A stretch of 64,000 bases of DNA from Mycobacterium sp. HUMS_12744610 (GTDB lineage: Bacteria; Actinomycetota; Actinomycetes; Mycobacteriales; Mycobacteriaceae). The stretch spans positions 3,534,001 to 3,598,000 of the forward strand of contig NZ_JBGEDP010000001.1 of the NCBI RefSeq assembly GCF_041206865.1, given 5' to 3'. Below, one piece after another: positions 51,373 to 60,390 of this stretch; the first letter of the stretch is position 1; each line of letters opens with the position of its first letter. The notes beneath the pieces are model-generated. The model did no database searches. It saw only the letters and a program-made list of their open reading frames with translations, and was not told the origin of the DNA. A program made the position numbers and the translations under genes.

Positions 51373-52722
51373 GTGAGCCCTGAGGCGGAGCGGCTAGACC
51401 CCCTCTCGGCGCCGGCGGGAACCGCCACTGCGGACCCAGCCGAAACCGACGAGCCGCCAAGGGCTTTGCAATCGAATGGGCCAAGCACCCGGGCCAAATT
51501 CGTTTACGCGCTCGTCGGACTGCTGGTGCTGCTCTCCATGGCGTCGTGGGTTGCGTTCGCATGCGTTTACGAACCGAATCTGCAATTTTTCCCTTACTAT
51601 GCGGTCGATTACAGCCAAGGGTTTGTCAGGCGGGGACTCGGCGGCGAGATTCTGGACCTCTTTCCGGCGGACCGGTACTTCACGGGCCTGTTGATTTTGC
51701 GCTGGCTCATGCCGGCGCTTTTCGGAGTCGGCCTCGCGGCGGTGGCGTGGACGGTCGCCGTGCGATTCGGCCACTCCGAACGTCGGTTGATGTTGGCCCT
51801 GCTCACCGCCGTGCTGCCGTTGGGCTTCGTGCACGCCGTGATGTTGCCGACCCCCGACCTTCTCGGCGAGGCCGCGCTGGCAGTGTTCGCGGTGGTGCTC
51901 GCTTCGACGAAGAGTGACCGATCACTGCCGGTTGCGAGCGGGATCTACGGCATGACGACGGCGATGCTGACGCTTATCCACGAGGCCGTTCCGTTTCTGC
52001 AGGCACTCGGCGCGGTCCTGGCGATCGTGGTTCTGGCGCACGGTTCCACCAGGATGCGGCGTCTGAGCGGGGTTCTCGCGGTGGGCCCGGGCTTGGCCGT
52101 CGCGCTGGCGGTCGCGTTGCTGCGACGGCAAGACGTGTCGTCGCATTGTGGCCGCTTGCCGCACAGAGCCGTTCGCTGGGCCCCCGGCCCGGCACCGAGC
52201 GGGGAACACGCCTACGTGGACTATCACGACTGGACCTGTCGCTTCATCACCGTCACGACGAGAAAAACTCCCCTCATCGGACCTGACCAAATCGGTGGGG
52301 GCCCGTTGATCATGTCGACAATGGCTGGGGTTTTCGTCCTCGCGCTGACAATGGTTGTGATCAGGGGTATTTCCGGCGTCCCCTTCGGGCGATTTCGCCA
52401 GGCCGTACGCGGATGGCTTTCCTCGGTGACGCTGGCGGCACTGCTACTGCTGCCGGTTTACGCAACGTCGGCCGATTGGACCCGATGGTGGATCGCGGTC
52501 TCCTTCGATGTGGGCGTGGTTTATCTGCTCTATGTGAGCCGTGAACCCGAATCGGCCCGCTCGGCCACCGGACGCACCCGGGTCTGGTTCGCGGTGGCGA
52601 TCGTCTTCTTCGCGCTGTCCCCGATCCCCGCTGCAGTCAACACCGAACAATCGGTGCGGGGTCTGTTGTCCCGCTGCTCGCAGCTGGTCAACGACCCGAT
52701 GTGGGTGGGGATCTGTCCCTGA
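51373..52722 (+). CDS. Polytopic membrane protein of unknown function
   Basis: 449 residues from GTG 51373, about 100 bp after the FAAL-PKS. After a ~40-residue polar N-terminus there are eight to ten transmembrane helices. Between the first two lies YYAVDYSQGFVRRGLGGEIL; a DY-GFVRRGL-G motif is common in membrane proteins of bacterial polysaccharide and glycolipid loci, some proposed to be glycosyltransferases or transporters. A large extracytoplasmic loop (about residues 255-300) has two Cys. I do not recognise a specific family. The position suggests a role in moving or modifying the surface lipid. Confidence 0.75.
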   Translation: MSPEAERLDPLSAPAGTATADPAETDEPPRALQSNGPSTRAKFVYALVGLLVLLSMASWVAFACVYEPNLQFFPYYAVDYSQGFVRRGLGGEILDLFPADRYFTGLLILRWLMPALFGVGLAAVAWTVAVRFGHSERRLMLALLTAVLPLGFVHAVMLPTPDLLGEAALAVFAVVLASTKSDRSLPVASGIYGMTTAMLTLIHEAVPFLQALGAVLAIVVLAHGSTRMRRLSGVLAVGPGLAVALAVALLRRQDVSSHCGRLPHRAVRWAPGPAPSGEHAYVDYHDWTCRFITVTTRKTPLIGPDQIGGGPLIMSTMAGVFVLALTMVVIRGISGVPFGRFRQAVRGWLSSVTLAALLLLPVYATSADWTRWWIAVSFDVGVVYLLYVSREPESARSATGRTRVWFAVAIVFFALSPIPAAVNTEQSVRGLLSRCSQLVNDPMWVGICP

Positions 52723-54110
52723 TCGCCGGCGATGTCGACCGGAAGGGTTCTTTGCTTGGCCTGACAACCCGGTGATTGCCTCGACGCCGAAGCCGAGCCC
52801 GCCGCGGAGCGGCGGCGTTTACACTCCCCGCGGTCTGGCGTCGGCTGGCGGTGAGATCCGGCGCGTCGGTCCGGTCGCCGGCATCTGCCACGGTCGGCGT
52901 GATCACGATGATCGCCTCGGTTGCGCTGCTGCCCCCACTGCAGGCCCCGTTGGTCCTCGACGACGGCATCGCCAGCGCGCTGTATGTCGGCAACTACTGG
53001 TTCATCGCGCAACAAGTCGACTACTTCGCCGCGTCCAGAACGGGCTCGCCGTTCCAGCACTACTGGTCGTTGGGCGTCGAGGAGCAGTTCTGTCTGGTGT
53101 GGCCGGCCATGATCATTGCTACGGCCTGGCTCATCCGGCTTGCACGGCGGCGCACCAGAGCCGAGGCGACCTCCTCGAAACGCCCGTATCTGGTGGTCCT
53201 GGCGCTGGTCGCGGCCGTGTCGTTCCTGCTTTCGCTGGCGATCCGGGTGTCACCGCGCTGTTGCCCGTGCTGGGCGCGGCGCTGGTGATCGGCGCCGGCT
53301 GTGCCACACCGTCGCAGAATTGCGGCCGCGCGCTGGCAGTGCGACCGATGCGGGCGATCGGCCGGGCGTCCTATTCGTGGTATCTGTGGCACTGGCCGGT
53401 GCTGGTGCTGGTAGCGCCGTTGCTGGGCCACCCCCTTGGGCTGGCCGGCAGGTTGGCGACGGTCCTCGTCTCCAGTGGGCTGGCGGTGCTTACCCTGCGC
53501 TTCGTCGAAAACCCGCTGCGGTTCGCCGCCCCAATCCGCCACTCCGCCCTGGCCAGCCTCGCGCTCGGTGGCGCCGCGACTGCGATGGCGGTCGCCGTGG
53601 GCGTGGCGCTGCTGGCATCGATTCCCGTACCGGTGGGGCACGGCCCAGCGGCTGCGGCGCTGTCCATCGATGCAACGCCGCCCCCCGCAGGTTCCAGCAT
53701 CGACGCACGACGCGGCGGTGCATCTGGCGTTCGCGCAGGTGCAGGCCGCGGTCAACGCATCGGCTGAGCTCAAGGCCGTCCCGTCGAACCTGGACCCTCC
53801 GCTCGCCGGTACGGCGGCCGAATATAAGGCCGTATTCCAGAATGGGTGCCTGCGCAATCTTTTCGAAGCGGGTCAACCTGAGTGCGCCACGGGCGATACC
53901 GCCTCGACGACGACGGTGGCCCTGCTCGGCGACTCGCATGCCACGATGTGGGCCCCGGCGTTCCAGCACATCGCCATGCGGCGGCACTGGCGGCTGGAGA
54001 CTCTGGGAAAGGGCGCCTGCACGCCGATGGGCTTGCCGATCGCCGATACCATACGTCGCGCGGTGTCCGACGCGTTATGTCAGCAATGGCGCGCCCAGAT
54101 CCTCGCCCGC

Positions 54111-54114
54111 CTAG
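54111..54114. repeat. CTAG target-site duplication, left
   Basis: CTAG here and at 56020-56023 flank the element; a single CTAG restores the acyltransferase reading frame. Confidence 0.75.
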
Positions 54115-54145
54115 GACGGTGCTGTTTTAGTCGCTGACTTTCGGC

Positions 54146-55882
54146 GTGGCTGAGCGGGTTTCGCATGGATGGGCGGCGAGGATCAGATGCGTGGCTTTGG
54201 GACGGGAAAATCGGCAGGGCCGGTTCGATGACGTGATGCTGCTTGTCGGCGATCAGCTGCCGGCGGGCAGCATCTATCGGCTGCTGGCCGACCACGGCGG
54301 TGCACTGTTCGACGACGATTATTTCGCTGATGTGTTCAAGCGTTCGGCGTTGGGTCGGCCAACGGTGCCGGCGCGGGTGATGGCCGCGGTGATGCTGCTG
54401 CAGGCCTACGAGGGGCTTTCGGATCGGGAGGCCTGCGACCGGCTGGCCTTTGACCTGCGCTGGAAAGCGGCCGCCGGGTTGACCGTGGATGCGGAGGCGT
54501 TTCATCCCACGGTGCTGGTCGGGATGCGCAACCGGCTACGCGCATCGGATCGGCCACGGCGGTTGTTCGAGGACGTCAACACCACGGCGCGGGCGGCGGG
54601 GTTGTTGCGGGGACGGCGCCGGGTGCTCGATTCCACTCCGCTGTTGGATGCGGTGGCCACCCAGGACACGGTGATCCAGCTGCGGGCCGCGATCCGCAAA
54701 CTACTGGCGGTGGCCGATCGGGCCGATCCGGAGGTGGCCGGTGCGGTGCGCACCGTGCTGACCCGCGACGATGACTACGCCAGCCTGGGAAAACCACCGT
54801 GTGACTGGGACGATCCCACGGCGCGTGAAGCCTTGGTCGATGCGCTGGTGCGCGACGCCAAGGCAGCACTGGAGGCCTGCGATGGCCGCCAGCTTGACGG
54901 GGCACTCGGTGAGGCGGTCGAGTTGCTGGCGCTGGTGGCCGGCCAGGACGTCGAGGCCGGCGACGACGGGGTGTTTCGCATCGCGAGGCGGGTGGCCCGG
55001 GATCGGCTGATCTCCACCGTTGATACCGAGGCCCGCCATGGGCATAAGTCGCGGGCGCGGACCTTCGATGGCTACAAGTCCCATTTGGGTATCGATCCCG
55101 ATGACGAGCTGATCACCGCGGTGGCCGTCACCGCGGCCAACGCCGCCGACCGTGAGGTCATCGACGAGCTGCTGGGCAACCCGGTCACCGACACCACGAG
55201 TGCTGCACCCGATTCCGCCGCCACCGATGCCGCCACCGATGCCGATGCCGATGCCGATGCCGATGCCGATGCCGATGAAACGATCACCGATCACGGTGAG
55301 CATGTGCGAAACGAGTCGGAGCCCAATGTCTTTGAGGTGTATGGCGATTCGGCTTACGCTGATGGGGCCACCCTCGATGAGCAGACCCAACGTGGCCATG
55401 ACATGCGCGCCAAAGTGCCCCCGGTGCGCAACGCCAACGGCTATTCCAAAGACCAGTTCGGTATCGACCTGACTGCGGGCACCGTCACCTGCCCGGCCGA
55501 GCACACTGTGGCCATCAGCACCGGGCGGCGTCAGCAGGTCGCTCGCTTCGGGGCATTGTGTGGGTCGTGTCCGCTGCGGGCGCAATGCACCAAAGCCCGC
55601 CGTGGACGGGTGATCACCATCCATGCCCATGAGGCCGCCCTACAGCTGGCCAAGGCCCGCCAACGCGACCCGGCCTGGCAGACCGATTACCGAACGTATC
55701 GGCCGGTTGTGGAACGCAAGATCAGTCACTTCACCCGGCGCCCCTGGGGTGGTCGCAAGGCTCGCTGCCGCGGACAACAACGCATCCTGACCGACATCCT
55801 CGCCCGAGCCGGCGCGATCAACCTCGCCCGATTGGCCAGCCTGGGCCTGCATTCAGCGGCCGGGGGCTGGGCCATCGCCTGA
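54146..55882 (+). CDS. IS1182-like DDE transposase
   Basis: 578 residues from GTG 54146 (a GTG at 54191 is an alternative start nearer the conserved part). N-terminal region of DUF772 type (FADVFKRSALGRPTVPARVMAAVMLLQAYEGLSDREACDRL), a catalytic core with RVLDSTPLLDAV (first Asp), KSHLGIDPDDELITAVAVTAANAADREV, VYGDSAYADG (second Asp) and a C-terminal CGSCPLRAQCT Cys cluster. Cut-and-paste transposase of its own element, acting on the inverted repeats at 54115 and 56004. Odd: an Asp-Ala repeat at ~366-378 coded by a hexanucleotide array, inserted between the two Asp motifs. The frame is intact, so the element could still be mobile. Confidence 0.88.
   Translation: MAERVSHGWAARIRCVALGRENRQGRFDDVMLLVGDQLPAGSIYRLLADHGGALFDDDYFADVFKRSALGRPTVPARVMAAVMLLQAYEGLSDREACDRLAFDLRWKAAAGLTVDAEAFHPTVLVGMRNRLRASDRPRRLFEDVNTTARAAGLLRGRRRVLDSTPLLDAVATQDTVIQLRAAIRKLLAVADRADPEVAGAVRTVLTRDDDYASLGKPPCDWDDPTAREALVDALVRDAKAALEACDGRQLDGALGEAVELLALVAGQDVEAGDDGVFRIARRVARDRLISTVDTEARHGHKSRARTFDGYKSHLGIDPDDELITAVAVTAANAADREVIDELLGNPVTDTTSAAPDSAATDAATDADADADADADADETITDHGEHVRNESEPNVFEVYGDSAYADGATLDEQTQRGHDMRAKVPPVRNANGYSKDQFGIDLTAGTVTCPAEHTVAISTGRRQQVARFGALCGSCPLRAQCTKARRGRVITIHAHEAALQLAKARQRDPAWQTDYRTYRPVVERKISHFTRRPWGGRKARCRGQQRILTDILARAGAINLARLASLGLHSAAGGWAIA
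55241..55276 (+). repeat. Hexanucleotide microsatellite (GCCGAT)x6 in the transposase
   Basis: Six perfect GCCGAT units, with partial units on the left. They code for an Ala-Asp run. Six-base units keep the frame when copy number changes. Confidence 0.9.
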
Positions 55883-56019
55883 TCGGGACCACCAGGCCAC
55901 CAGGCCACCAGGCCACCTACGATCCCATTAATATCAGCCAGCGCAAGCCCCTCCCAGCCGTCGAGACCCCGATACCGCGAAATCCCCGCCCTGCTGGAGG
56001 TCACTACATCAGCGCCGTC

Positions 56020-56023
56020 CTAG
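56020..56023. repeat. CTAG target-site duplication, right
   Basis: Partner of 54111-54114. Confidence 0.75.
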
Positions 56024-56429
56024 AGGCTGAACACCCGCGGCTGGTGGTGGTGAGTATGTACCGCGGGTACGGCTTCGGGCACACCTACACGCCGGGCTTC
56101 ACCTCCTACGACCCGGTGTGGAACGACGGCCTGGCACGACTGGTGCAGCAGCTTCGACCGCCTGCTCTTCGCCAAGGTCGGCGGCGGTCAACGGATCCGG
56201 CATCGCCGCCGAGTCCGCCGCCACGCAAGCCGCCGGCGGACGCTACGCCGACCTCAGCCAGCTGTTCTGCACTGCCGATCGCTGCCCGGTCATCGTCGAC
56301 AACACCCTTGTGTACTTCGACGGCAATCACATGACACTCGAATACGCCCAAGCGTTGGCCCCGGCTATGGGGGCGCTGGCCGACCGCGCGCTCGCCGACG
56401 GTTGAGAGTGGTGGAATCGACTTGGTCTG

Positions 56430-56449
56430 TTGGACAGGTGTGTGATAAT
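56430..56449 (+). promoter_or_regulatory. Promoter block of the intact acyltransferase gene
   Basis: TTGGACAGGTGTGTGATAAT followed by GCCTCGACTC, shared with 41372 and 63003. GATAAT with TGTG upstream is a plausible extended -10, 33 bases before the start codon. Confidence 0.6.
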
Positions 56450-56482
56450 GCCTCGACTCTTCCTATTCCCAGGTAGGTGACC

Positions 56483-58666
56483 TTGCATCCGGCCGACAGC
56501 GTTAGCACTACCGACGCAGTACAGAGTCGACCGCCGGAAAAAAAGGGATTTCGCCCCGACATCGAGGGGCTGCGCGCCGTCGCGGTGTTGGCCGTTGTGC
56601 TGTTTCACGCCGACATACCCGGGGTGGGCGGTGGATTTGTCGGCGTCGACGTCTTCTTCGTCATCTCAGGCTTCCTGATCACCGGACTGCTCTGGCGCGA
56701 GGCAAACACCAGCGGCACCGTCCGGCTGGCCCGCTTCTACGGAGCGCGGGCCCGCCGACTGCTGCCGGCCTCCGCCGCAGTCGGCGTGGTCATCATGCTC
56801 GGCGCGGCTGTTCTGGTACCCGCGTTGCTGTCCCGGAGCATCATCAAAGACGGCATCGCCAGCGCGTTGTATGTAAGCAACTACCGGTTCATGCTCCAAG
56901 GCGTCGACTACCTCGCCACCAACCTACCGCCGTCGCCGTTCCAGCACTACTGGTCCTTGGGCGTCGAGGAGCAGTTCTACCTGGTGTGGCCCGCCTTGAT
57001 CCTTGGTACGGCCTGGCTGATCCGGCTTGTTCGGCGGCGTACCCGAACCCATGCCGGCTCATCGCCAGCCCCGTATCTGGCGGTCCTTTCGCTGGTCGCG
57101 GCCGTGTCCTTCGCAATGTCGCTGGCGCTCACCCGCCTGGCGCCTCCCGTGGCGTTCTTTTCGCTGCCAACCCGCGCCTGGGAGCTGGCGGTCGGCGGCC
57201 TGGTGGCCCTCACCGCCGGCCAGTGGCGCCGACTCCCGGCTCTGCCCGCCACCATCGCGGGGTCGGCCGGGCTAGGGGTAATCCTGCTGGCCTGCACCCA
57301 ATTGGGGCGGGCCACACCGTATCCGGGTACCGCGGCGCTGTTGCCCGTCCTGGGCGCGGCGCTGGTGATCGGCGCGGGCTGCGCAGCCCCGGTCCAGGGA
57401 ATCGGACGCGTCCTGGCTGTGCGGCCCATGCGCGCGATCGGCCGGGTGTCCTACTCGTGGTACCTGTGGCACTGGCCGGTCCTGCTGGTGGCGATGCCTG
57501 CGGCGGGATGGCCGAGGCACCCGCTCTGGCTGGCAATTGTGGCGATTTTGTTTTCTCTCGGGCTGGCCATGCTCACCCTGCGTTTCATCGAGAACCCGCT
57601 GCGCTTCGCCGCTCCCGTGCGCCGGTCGGCTGGCCGCAGCCTGGTACTTGGCGGTGCCGCCACCGCGGTAGCGGTCTGTATGGGCGTGGCGCTGCTTGCA
57701 GTGGTACCCAGCCCTGTCGGCCGTGGCCCGGCAGCGCCCACGTTGACCGTCACTGCGACGCCTCCGCTCGCGGGCTCAGACAAGGACGCGTATGACGCGG
57801 CGGTAAAGAACGCGTTCGCTCAGGTGCAGGCTGCGGTCGCGGCTTCGGCCGATCTCAAAGCCGTCCCCTCGAACCTGAACCCGCCGCTTACCGACGCGAC
57901 GAAAACACCGCTCGGCGGCTCCAAAGACTGCTTGCGCGATCTCCTCCTGATCGATCATCCCCAGTGCGCGACGGGCGATACCGCCTCGTCGACCACGGTG
58001 GCCCTGGTCGGCGATTCGAATGCCGCGATGTGGGAGCCGGCATTCGAAAAGATCGCCGGGCAGCGGCATTGGCGGCTCGAGACCCTGGCCAAGGCCTACT
58101 GCCCAATGATGGATCTGCCCATCGCCATCCCCCTCTTTGGCCGGGGGTACACCGAGTGCGAGCAGTGGCGCGATCACATCGCCGCCCGGTTACGGGCCGA
58201 GCACCCGCGCCTGATCGTGCTCAGCATGATGCGCCGATACGGCGCCCGCTATGGTTGGGCGTCCGGTTTCACGTCCTACGATCCGGCGTGGATCGCCAGC
58301 CTGACCCGTCAAGTGCAAGAGCTGCGCGAGACGGGCGCCCAGGTGCTGGTGCTCGGGCCGATGCCGGATCCGCAGTCGGTGGTGCCCCTATGCCTGTCCC
58401 TGCACCTCGACGACGCGAGCGCCTGCTCGCCGCCCCGGTCGAAGGCGGTTAACCAACCCGGCATAGCGGCCGAGTCCGCCGCCACCCAAACCGGCGGTGG
58501 ACAATACGCTGACCTCACCGAGTTGTTCTGCACCGCCGAACGCTGCCCGGTCATCGTCGGCAACGCCTTGGTTTACCGTGATCAGGACCACGTAACTTTC
58601 GAATACAGCCGGCTATTGGCCCCGGTCGTCGGCGCCCTGGTGAACCGCACTCTCGCCCCGGGTTGA
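56483..58666 (+). CDS. OafA/YrhL-type membrane O-acyltransferase with SGNH domain
   Basis: 727 residues from TTG 56483; a GTG six bases upstream is in frame, but the aligned copies at 63065 and 41437 have GTG at the TTG position, with AGGTAG at the right distance. N-terminal acyltransferase-3 domain: FRPDIEGLRAVAVLAVVLFHAD (catalytic His), GVDVFFVISGFLITGLLWRE, FYGARARRLLPA, HYWSLGVEEQFYLVWPA, SYSWYLWHWPVL, about ten membrane helices to residue ~420. A C-terminal periplasmic SGNH hydrolase-like domain follows, with GDSNAAMW (~510) and DQDHVTFEY near the end. Members move acyl groups (acetyl or longer) across the membrane onto sugars. Here it probably acylates the sugar part of the surface glycolipid. 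Related broken copy immediately upstream and another at 63065. Confidence 0.93.
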   Translation: MHPADSVSTTDAVQSRPPEKKGFRPDIEGLRAVAVLAVVLFHADIPGVGGGFVGVDVFFVISGFLITGLLWREANTSGTVRLARFYGARARRLLPASAAVGVVIMLGAAVLVPALLSRSIIKDGIASALYVSNYRFMLQGVDYLATNLPPSPFQHYWSLGVEEQFYLVWPALILGTAWLIRLVRRRTRTHAGSSPAPYLAVLSLVAAVSFAMSLALTRLAPPVAFFSLPTRAWELAVGGLVALTAGQWRRLPALPATIAGSAGLGVILLACTQLGRATPYPGTAALLPVLGAALVIGAGCAAPVQGIGRVLAVRPMRAIGRVSYSWYLWHWPVLLVAMPAAGWPRHPLWLAIVAILFSLGLAMLTLRFIENPLRFAAPVRRSAGRSLVLGGAATAVAVCMGVALLAVVPSPVGRGPAAPTLTVTATPPLAGSDKDAYDAAVKNAFAQVQAAVAASADLKAVPSNLNPPLTDATKTPLGGSKDCLRDLLLIDHPQCATGDTASSTTVALVGDSNAAMWEPAFEKIAGQRHWRLETLAKAYCPMMDLPIAIPLFGRGYTECEQWRDHIAARLRAEHPRLIVLSMMRRYGARYGWASGFTSYDPAWIASLTRQVQELRETGAQVLVLGPMPDPQSVVPLCLSLHLDDASACSPPRSKAVNQPGIAAESAATQTGGGQYADLTELFCTAERCPVIVGNALVYRDQDHVTFEYSRLLAPVVGALVNRTLAPG

Positions 58667-58969
58667 TGCGGAACCCACCTCGAACAACGCGTGCCGGTCA
58701 CGTATTTCCTTTGCTGCGCAACGAGAGGGATCGGATTTTGTCGAAATCGGTGCTCATCACTGGCGGAGCAGGGTTCATCGGGTCCGCGCTTTCGCGCCGC
58801 CTCGTCGACGCCGGCTACGACGTCGCGGTGATGGACGTCTTGCACCCGCAGGTACACGGCCAACGCGCCACGATCGACCTGCCACCATCGGTGCGGCTGT
58901 GCACCGGCGACGTCACCCACGCTCCCGACTTGAGGTGTTTCTGACTTTGCGATAGACATTCGCGTTTGA

Positions 58970-60061
58970 TCAGACAACATCGTCGGGATCCTGTATGGGT
59001 TGAGTGTGCCTTTGCTGGCGGTGCCAGGCAAGTCGGCGGTTGCGGGCGGATTCGAGCCCGGCTTGGCGTGCTTTGCGGATGGCCTCCCCTCGTCCTTCGT
59101 GTTCGTCGTTGGGCGTGACATAGCCGATGCCGGCGTGCAACCGGACTCCGTTCCAGAATTGGCGGGTGACGGCAAGTTCGGCGCGCAGGGTGGCGGGGTC
59201 CTCGATCGCGAGCAGGTGCGGGAACTCGGCCTTGAGGTGCCCGTTGAAACTCTCGATCCAGGCTTGATCGGTCGGCGTTCCGGGGCGTCCGAAGTGCTGG
59301 GCGATCGCAGACATGGCCATGAACTCCCGCGTCGAGCCCGACGTCATCTGGGGACCGTTATCGGACACCGCGAGCAGGATCGGCCGGGCCTGGTCGTCGA
59401 TGCCGATATCGACCAGGCCGTCGGCGCGTCGCTCAACGGCCTGCAGGAGTCCCTCGATGTCGAGCGCGTCGGTGAACCCGATCTCGACCTGGGTGGAGGT
59501 TTCCTCAGCGGAGACGACCTCGGTGATCCACTTGCGCGAGACCAAATCCTGAATGATCAACACTGCCATCCCCGCCCTGGTGAAGTGCGTCGTATCGTAA
59601 ATCCAGATCGAGTTCGGCTTGTAGTCCACCCAATCCGGGAAGGGCTTGCGTTGAGAACGTCCAGGCTTGGGAAGTGGTCGAAAGTGCTTGTCCGCCAAGA
59701 ACAGGACCCGACGAACACTCGACGGTGACACCCATACCCGGCCCAGATAAGAGCCGCGGTGAGCAAGCTTGCGGTGCGAGCGGTCGGTCTCGCCCCACTG
59801 GTCGAACAACGCCAAGATCTCGCTGACTTCTTCGTCGAGCAGCCCATGCATGGGCGACCCACCAGGGATCTTGTCGACCAGCTGGCCGATCGCTCGGCGA
59901 GCGATCCAGCGATGTGCCCGCAGCTCGCCGAGCTCCAACGCATGGCATGCCTGGCGCAGTGTCCAACCTTCATCGACCGCCTGGTCGAGCAAGCCCAACA
60001 GCGCCGTCTTGGTGGCCACGTCGACACGGTGTGGGACTCGGCCACTTAGCCCCAGCGCCCT
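58970..60061 (-). CDS. IS3-type transposase OrfB (integrase core), made by -1 frameshift
   Basis: About 363 residues read after the frame change at 60061-60067. It contains the retroviral-integrase-like DDE core: WIYDTTHFTRAG (first Asp), AVSDNGPQMTSGSTREFM (second Asp) and GRPGTPTDQAWIESFNGHLK (Glu), with the ~35-residue spacing between the second Asp and the Glu typical of IS3. The preceding region is the HTH/linker part (DEGWTLRQACHALEL). No good independent start is needed if the OrfAB fusion is made. Intact, so the element may be active. Confidence 0.87.
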   Translation of the reverse strand, partial: RALGLSGRVPHRVDVATKTALLGLLDQAVDEGWTLRQACHALELGELRAHRWIARRAIGQLVDKIPGGSPMHGLLDEEVSEILALFDQWGETDRSHRKLAHRGSYLGRVWVSPSSVRRVLFLADKHFRPLPKPGRSQRKPFPDWVDYKPNSIWIYDTTHFTRAGMAVLIIQDLVSRKWITEVVSAEETSTQVEIGFTDALDIEGLLQAVERRADGLVDIGIDDQARPILLAVSDNGPQMTSGSTREFMAMSAIAQHFGRPGTPTDQAWIESFNGHLKAEFPHLLAIEDPATLRAELAVTRQFWNGVRLHAGIGYVTPNDEHEGRGEAIRKARQAGLESARNRRLAWHRQQRHTQPIQDPDDVV

Positions 60062-60390
60062 TTTCCCTCGACCAACGTCAGCCGCACGGCCATCTCCTTG
60101 AGTGCCTCGGACAGCCGCGCGTTCTCGGCCTTGGCGGCATCGAGTTCGTAGTCGCGTTGGCGGGCCGCCGCGCCTGGCTTGGCTGCCGCCAGCGCGGCCA
60201 GCGCACCTTCCTTGGCGATCGTGCGGACGCGCATGATCGTCGTGCGATCCACCTGATGGTTGGCGGCGGCCTCGGCGATCGTCACCTCCTGGCGTACCAG
60301 CTGCAGCCATATCTCGTACTTCTGCGACGGGCTCAAGAACCGCTTCGGGCGACGGTGCGAGCGGTCGCCACCAGAGTTTGCTTCGGACAT
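60046..60390 (-). CDS. IS3-type transposase OrfA
   Basis: 114 residues from ATG 60390 (MSEANSGGDRSHRRPKRFLS); an upstream in-frame GTG at 60447 is possible. It has a helix-turn-helix segment (YEIWLQLVRQEVTIAEAAANHQVDRTTIMRV) and a C-terminal coiled-coil/leucine-rich part (ENARLSEALKEMAVRLTLVE), both standard for OrfA, which binds the IS ends and multimerises. It overlaps OrfB, which lies in the -1 frame. Confidence 0.85.
   Translation of the reverse strand: MSEANSGGDRSHRRPKRFLSPSQKYEIWLQLVRQEVTIAEAAANHQVDRTTIMRVRTIAKEGALAALAAAKPGAAARQRDYELDAAKAENARLSEALKEMAVRLTLVEGKGRWG
60061..60067 (-). promoter_or_regulatory. Programmed -1 frameshift heptamer GGGAAAA
   Basis: On the minus strand OrfA reads GAG-GGA-AAA-GGG, so the heptamer is G-GGA-AAA, a canonical X-XXY-YYZ slip site in the right phase. 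After slipping, translation continues as GGG-AAA-AGG straight into OrfB, and the OrfA stop follows 15 bases later. Confidence 0.75.

Larger units (their letters stand above)
54115..56019. mobile_element. IS1182-family-like insertion sequence, 1905 bp
   Basis: Terminal inverted repeats GACGGTGCTGTTTTAG (54115-54130) and, on the opposite strand, GACGGCGCTGATGTAG (56004-56019) match at 13 of 16. It is flanked by CTAG on both sides and contains a single complete transposase gene. It sits inside an already damaged acyltransferase gene in the same orientation. Confidence 0.85.
52876..56405 (+). pseudogene. Broken OafA-type membrane acyltransferase with SGNH domain, carrying an insertion sequence
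   Basis: Recognisable by alignment with the intact gene at 56483-58666. Damage: the 5' end is missing (homology starts near 52876, GVITMIASV, then DDGIASALYVGNYWF and HYWSLGVEEQF); a 193-bp deletion at about 53240 joins SLA to the LLPVLGAALVIGAG segment and shifts the frame; a further frameshift lies near 53700; the IS at 54115-56019 interrupts the SGNH domain after GDSHATMW; and roughly 90 bp are lost near 56155. The tail still shows DGNHMTLEYAQALAP (the catalytic D-H pair). Removing the IS and one CTAG restores CGC-CTA-GAG across the site. Originally it would have O-acylated an extracytoplasmic glycolipid. Confidence 0.85.

Noticed and set aside
56430..56449. TTGGACA as the -35 partner of GATAAT in the shared promoter block
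   Set aside because: Only eight bases separate them, far from the usual 16-18; the block is better read as an extended -10 with conserved upstream sequence.
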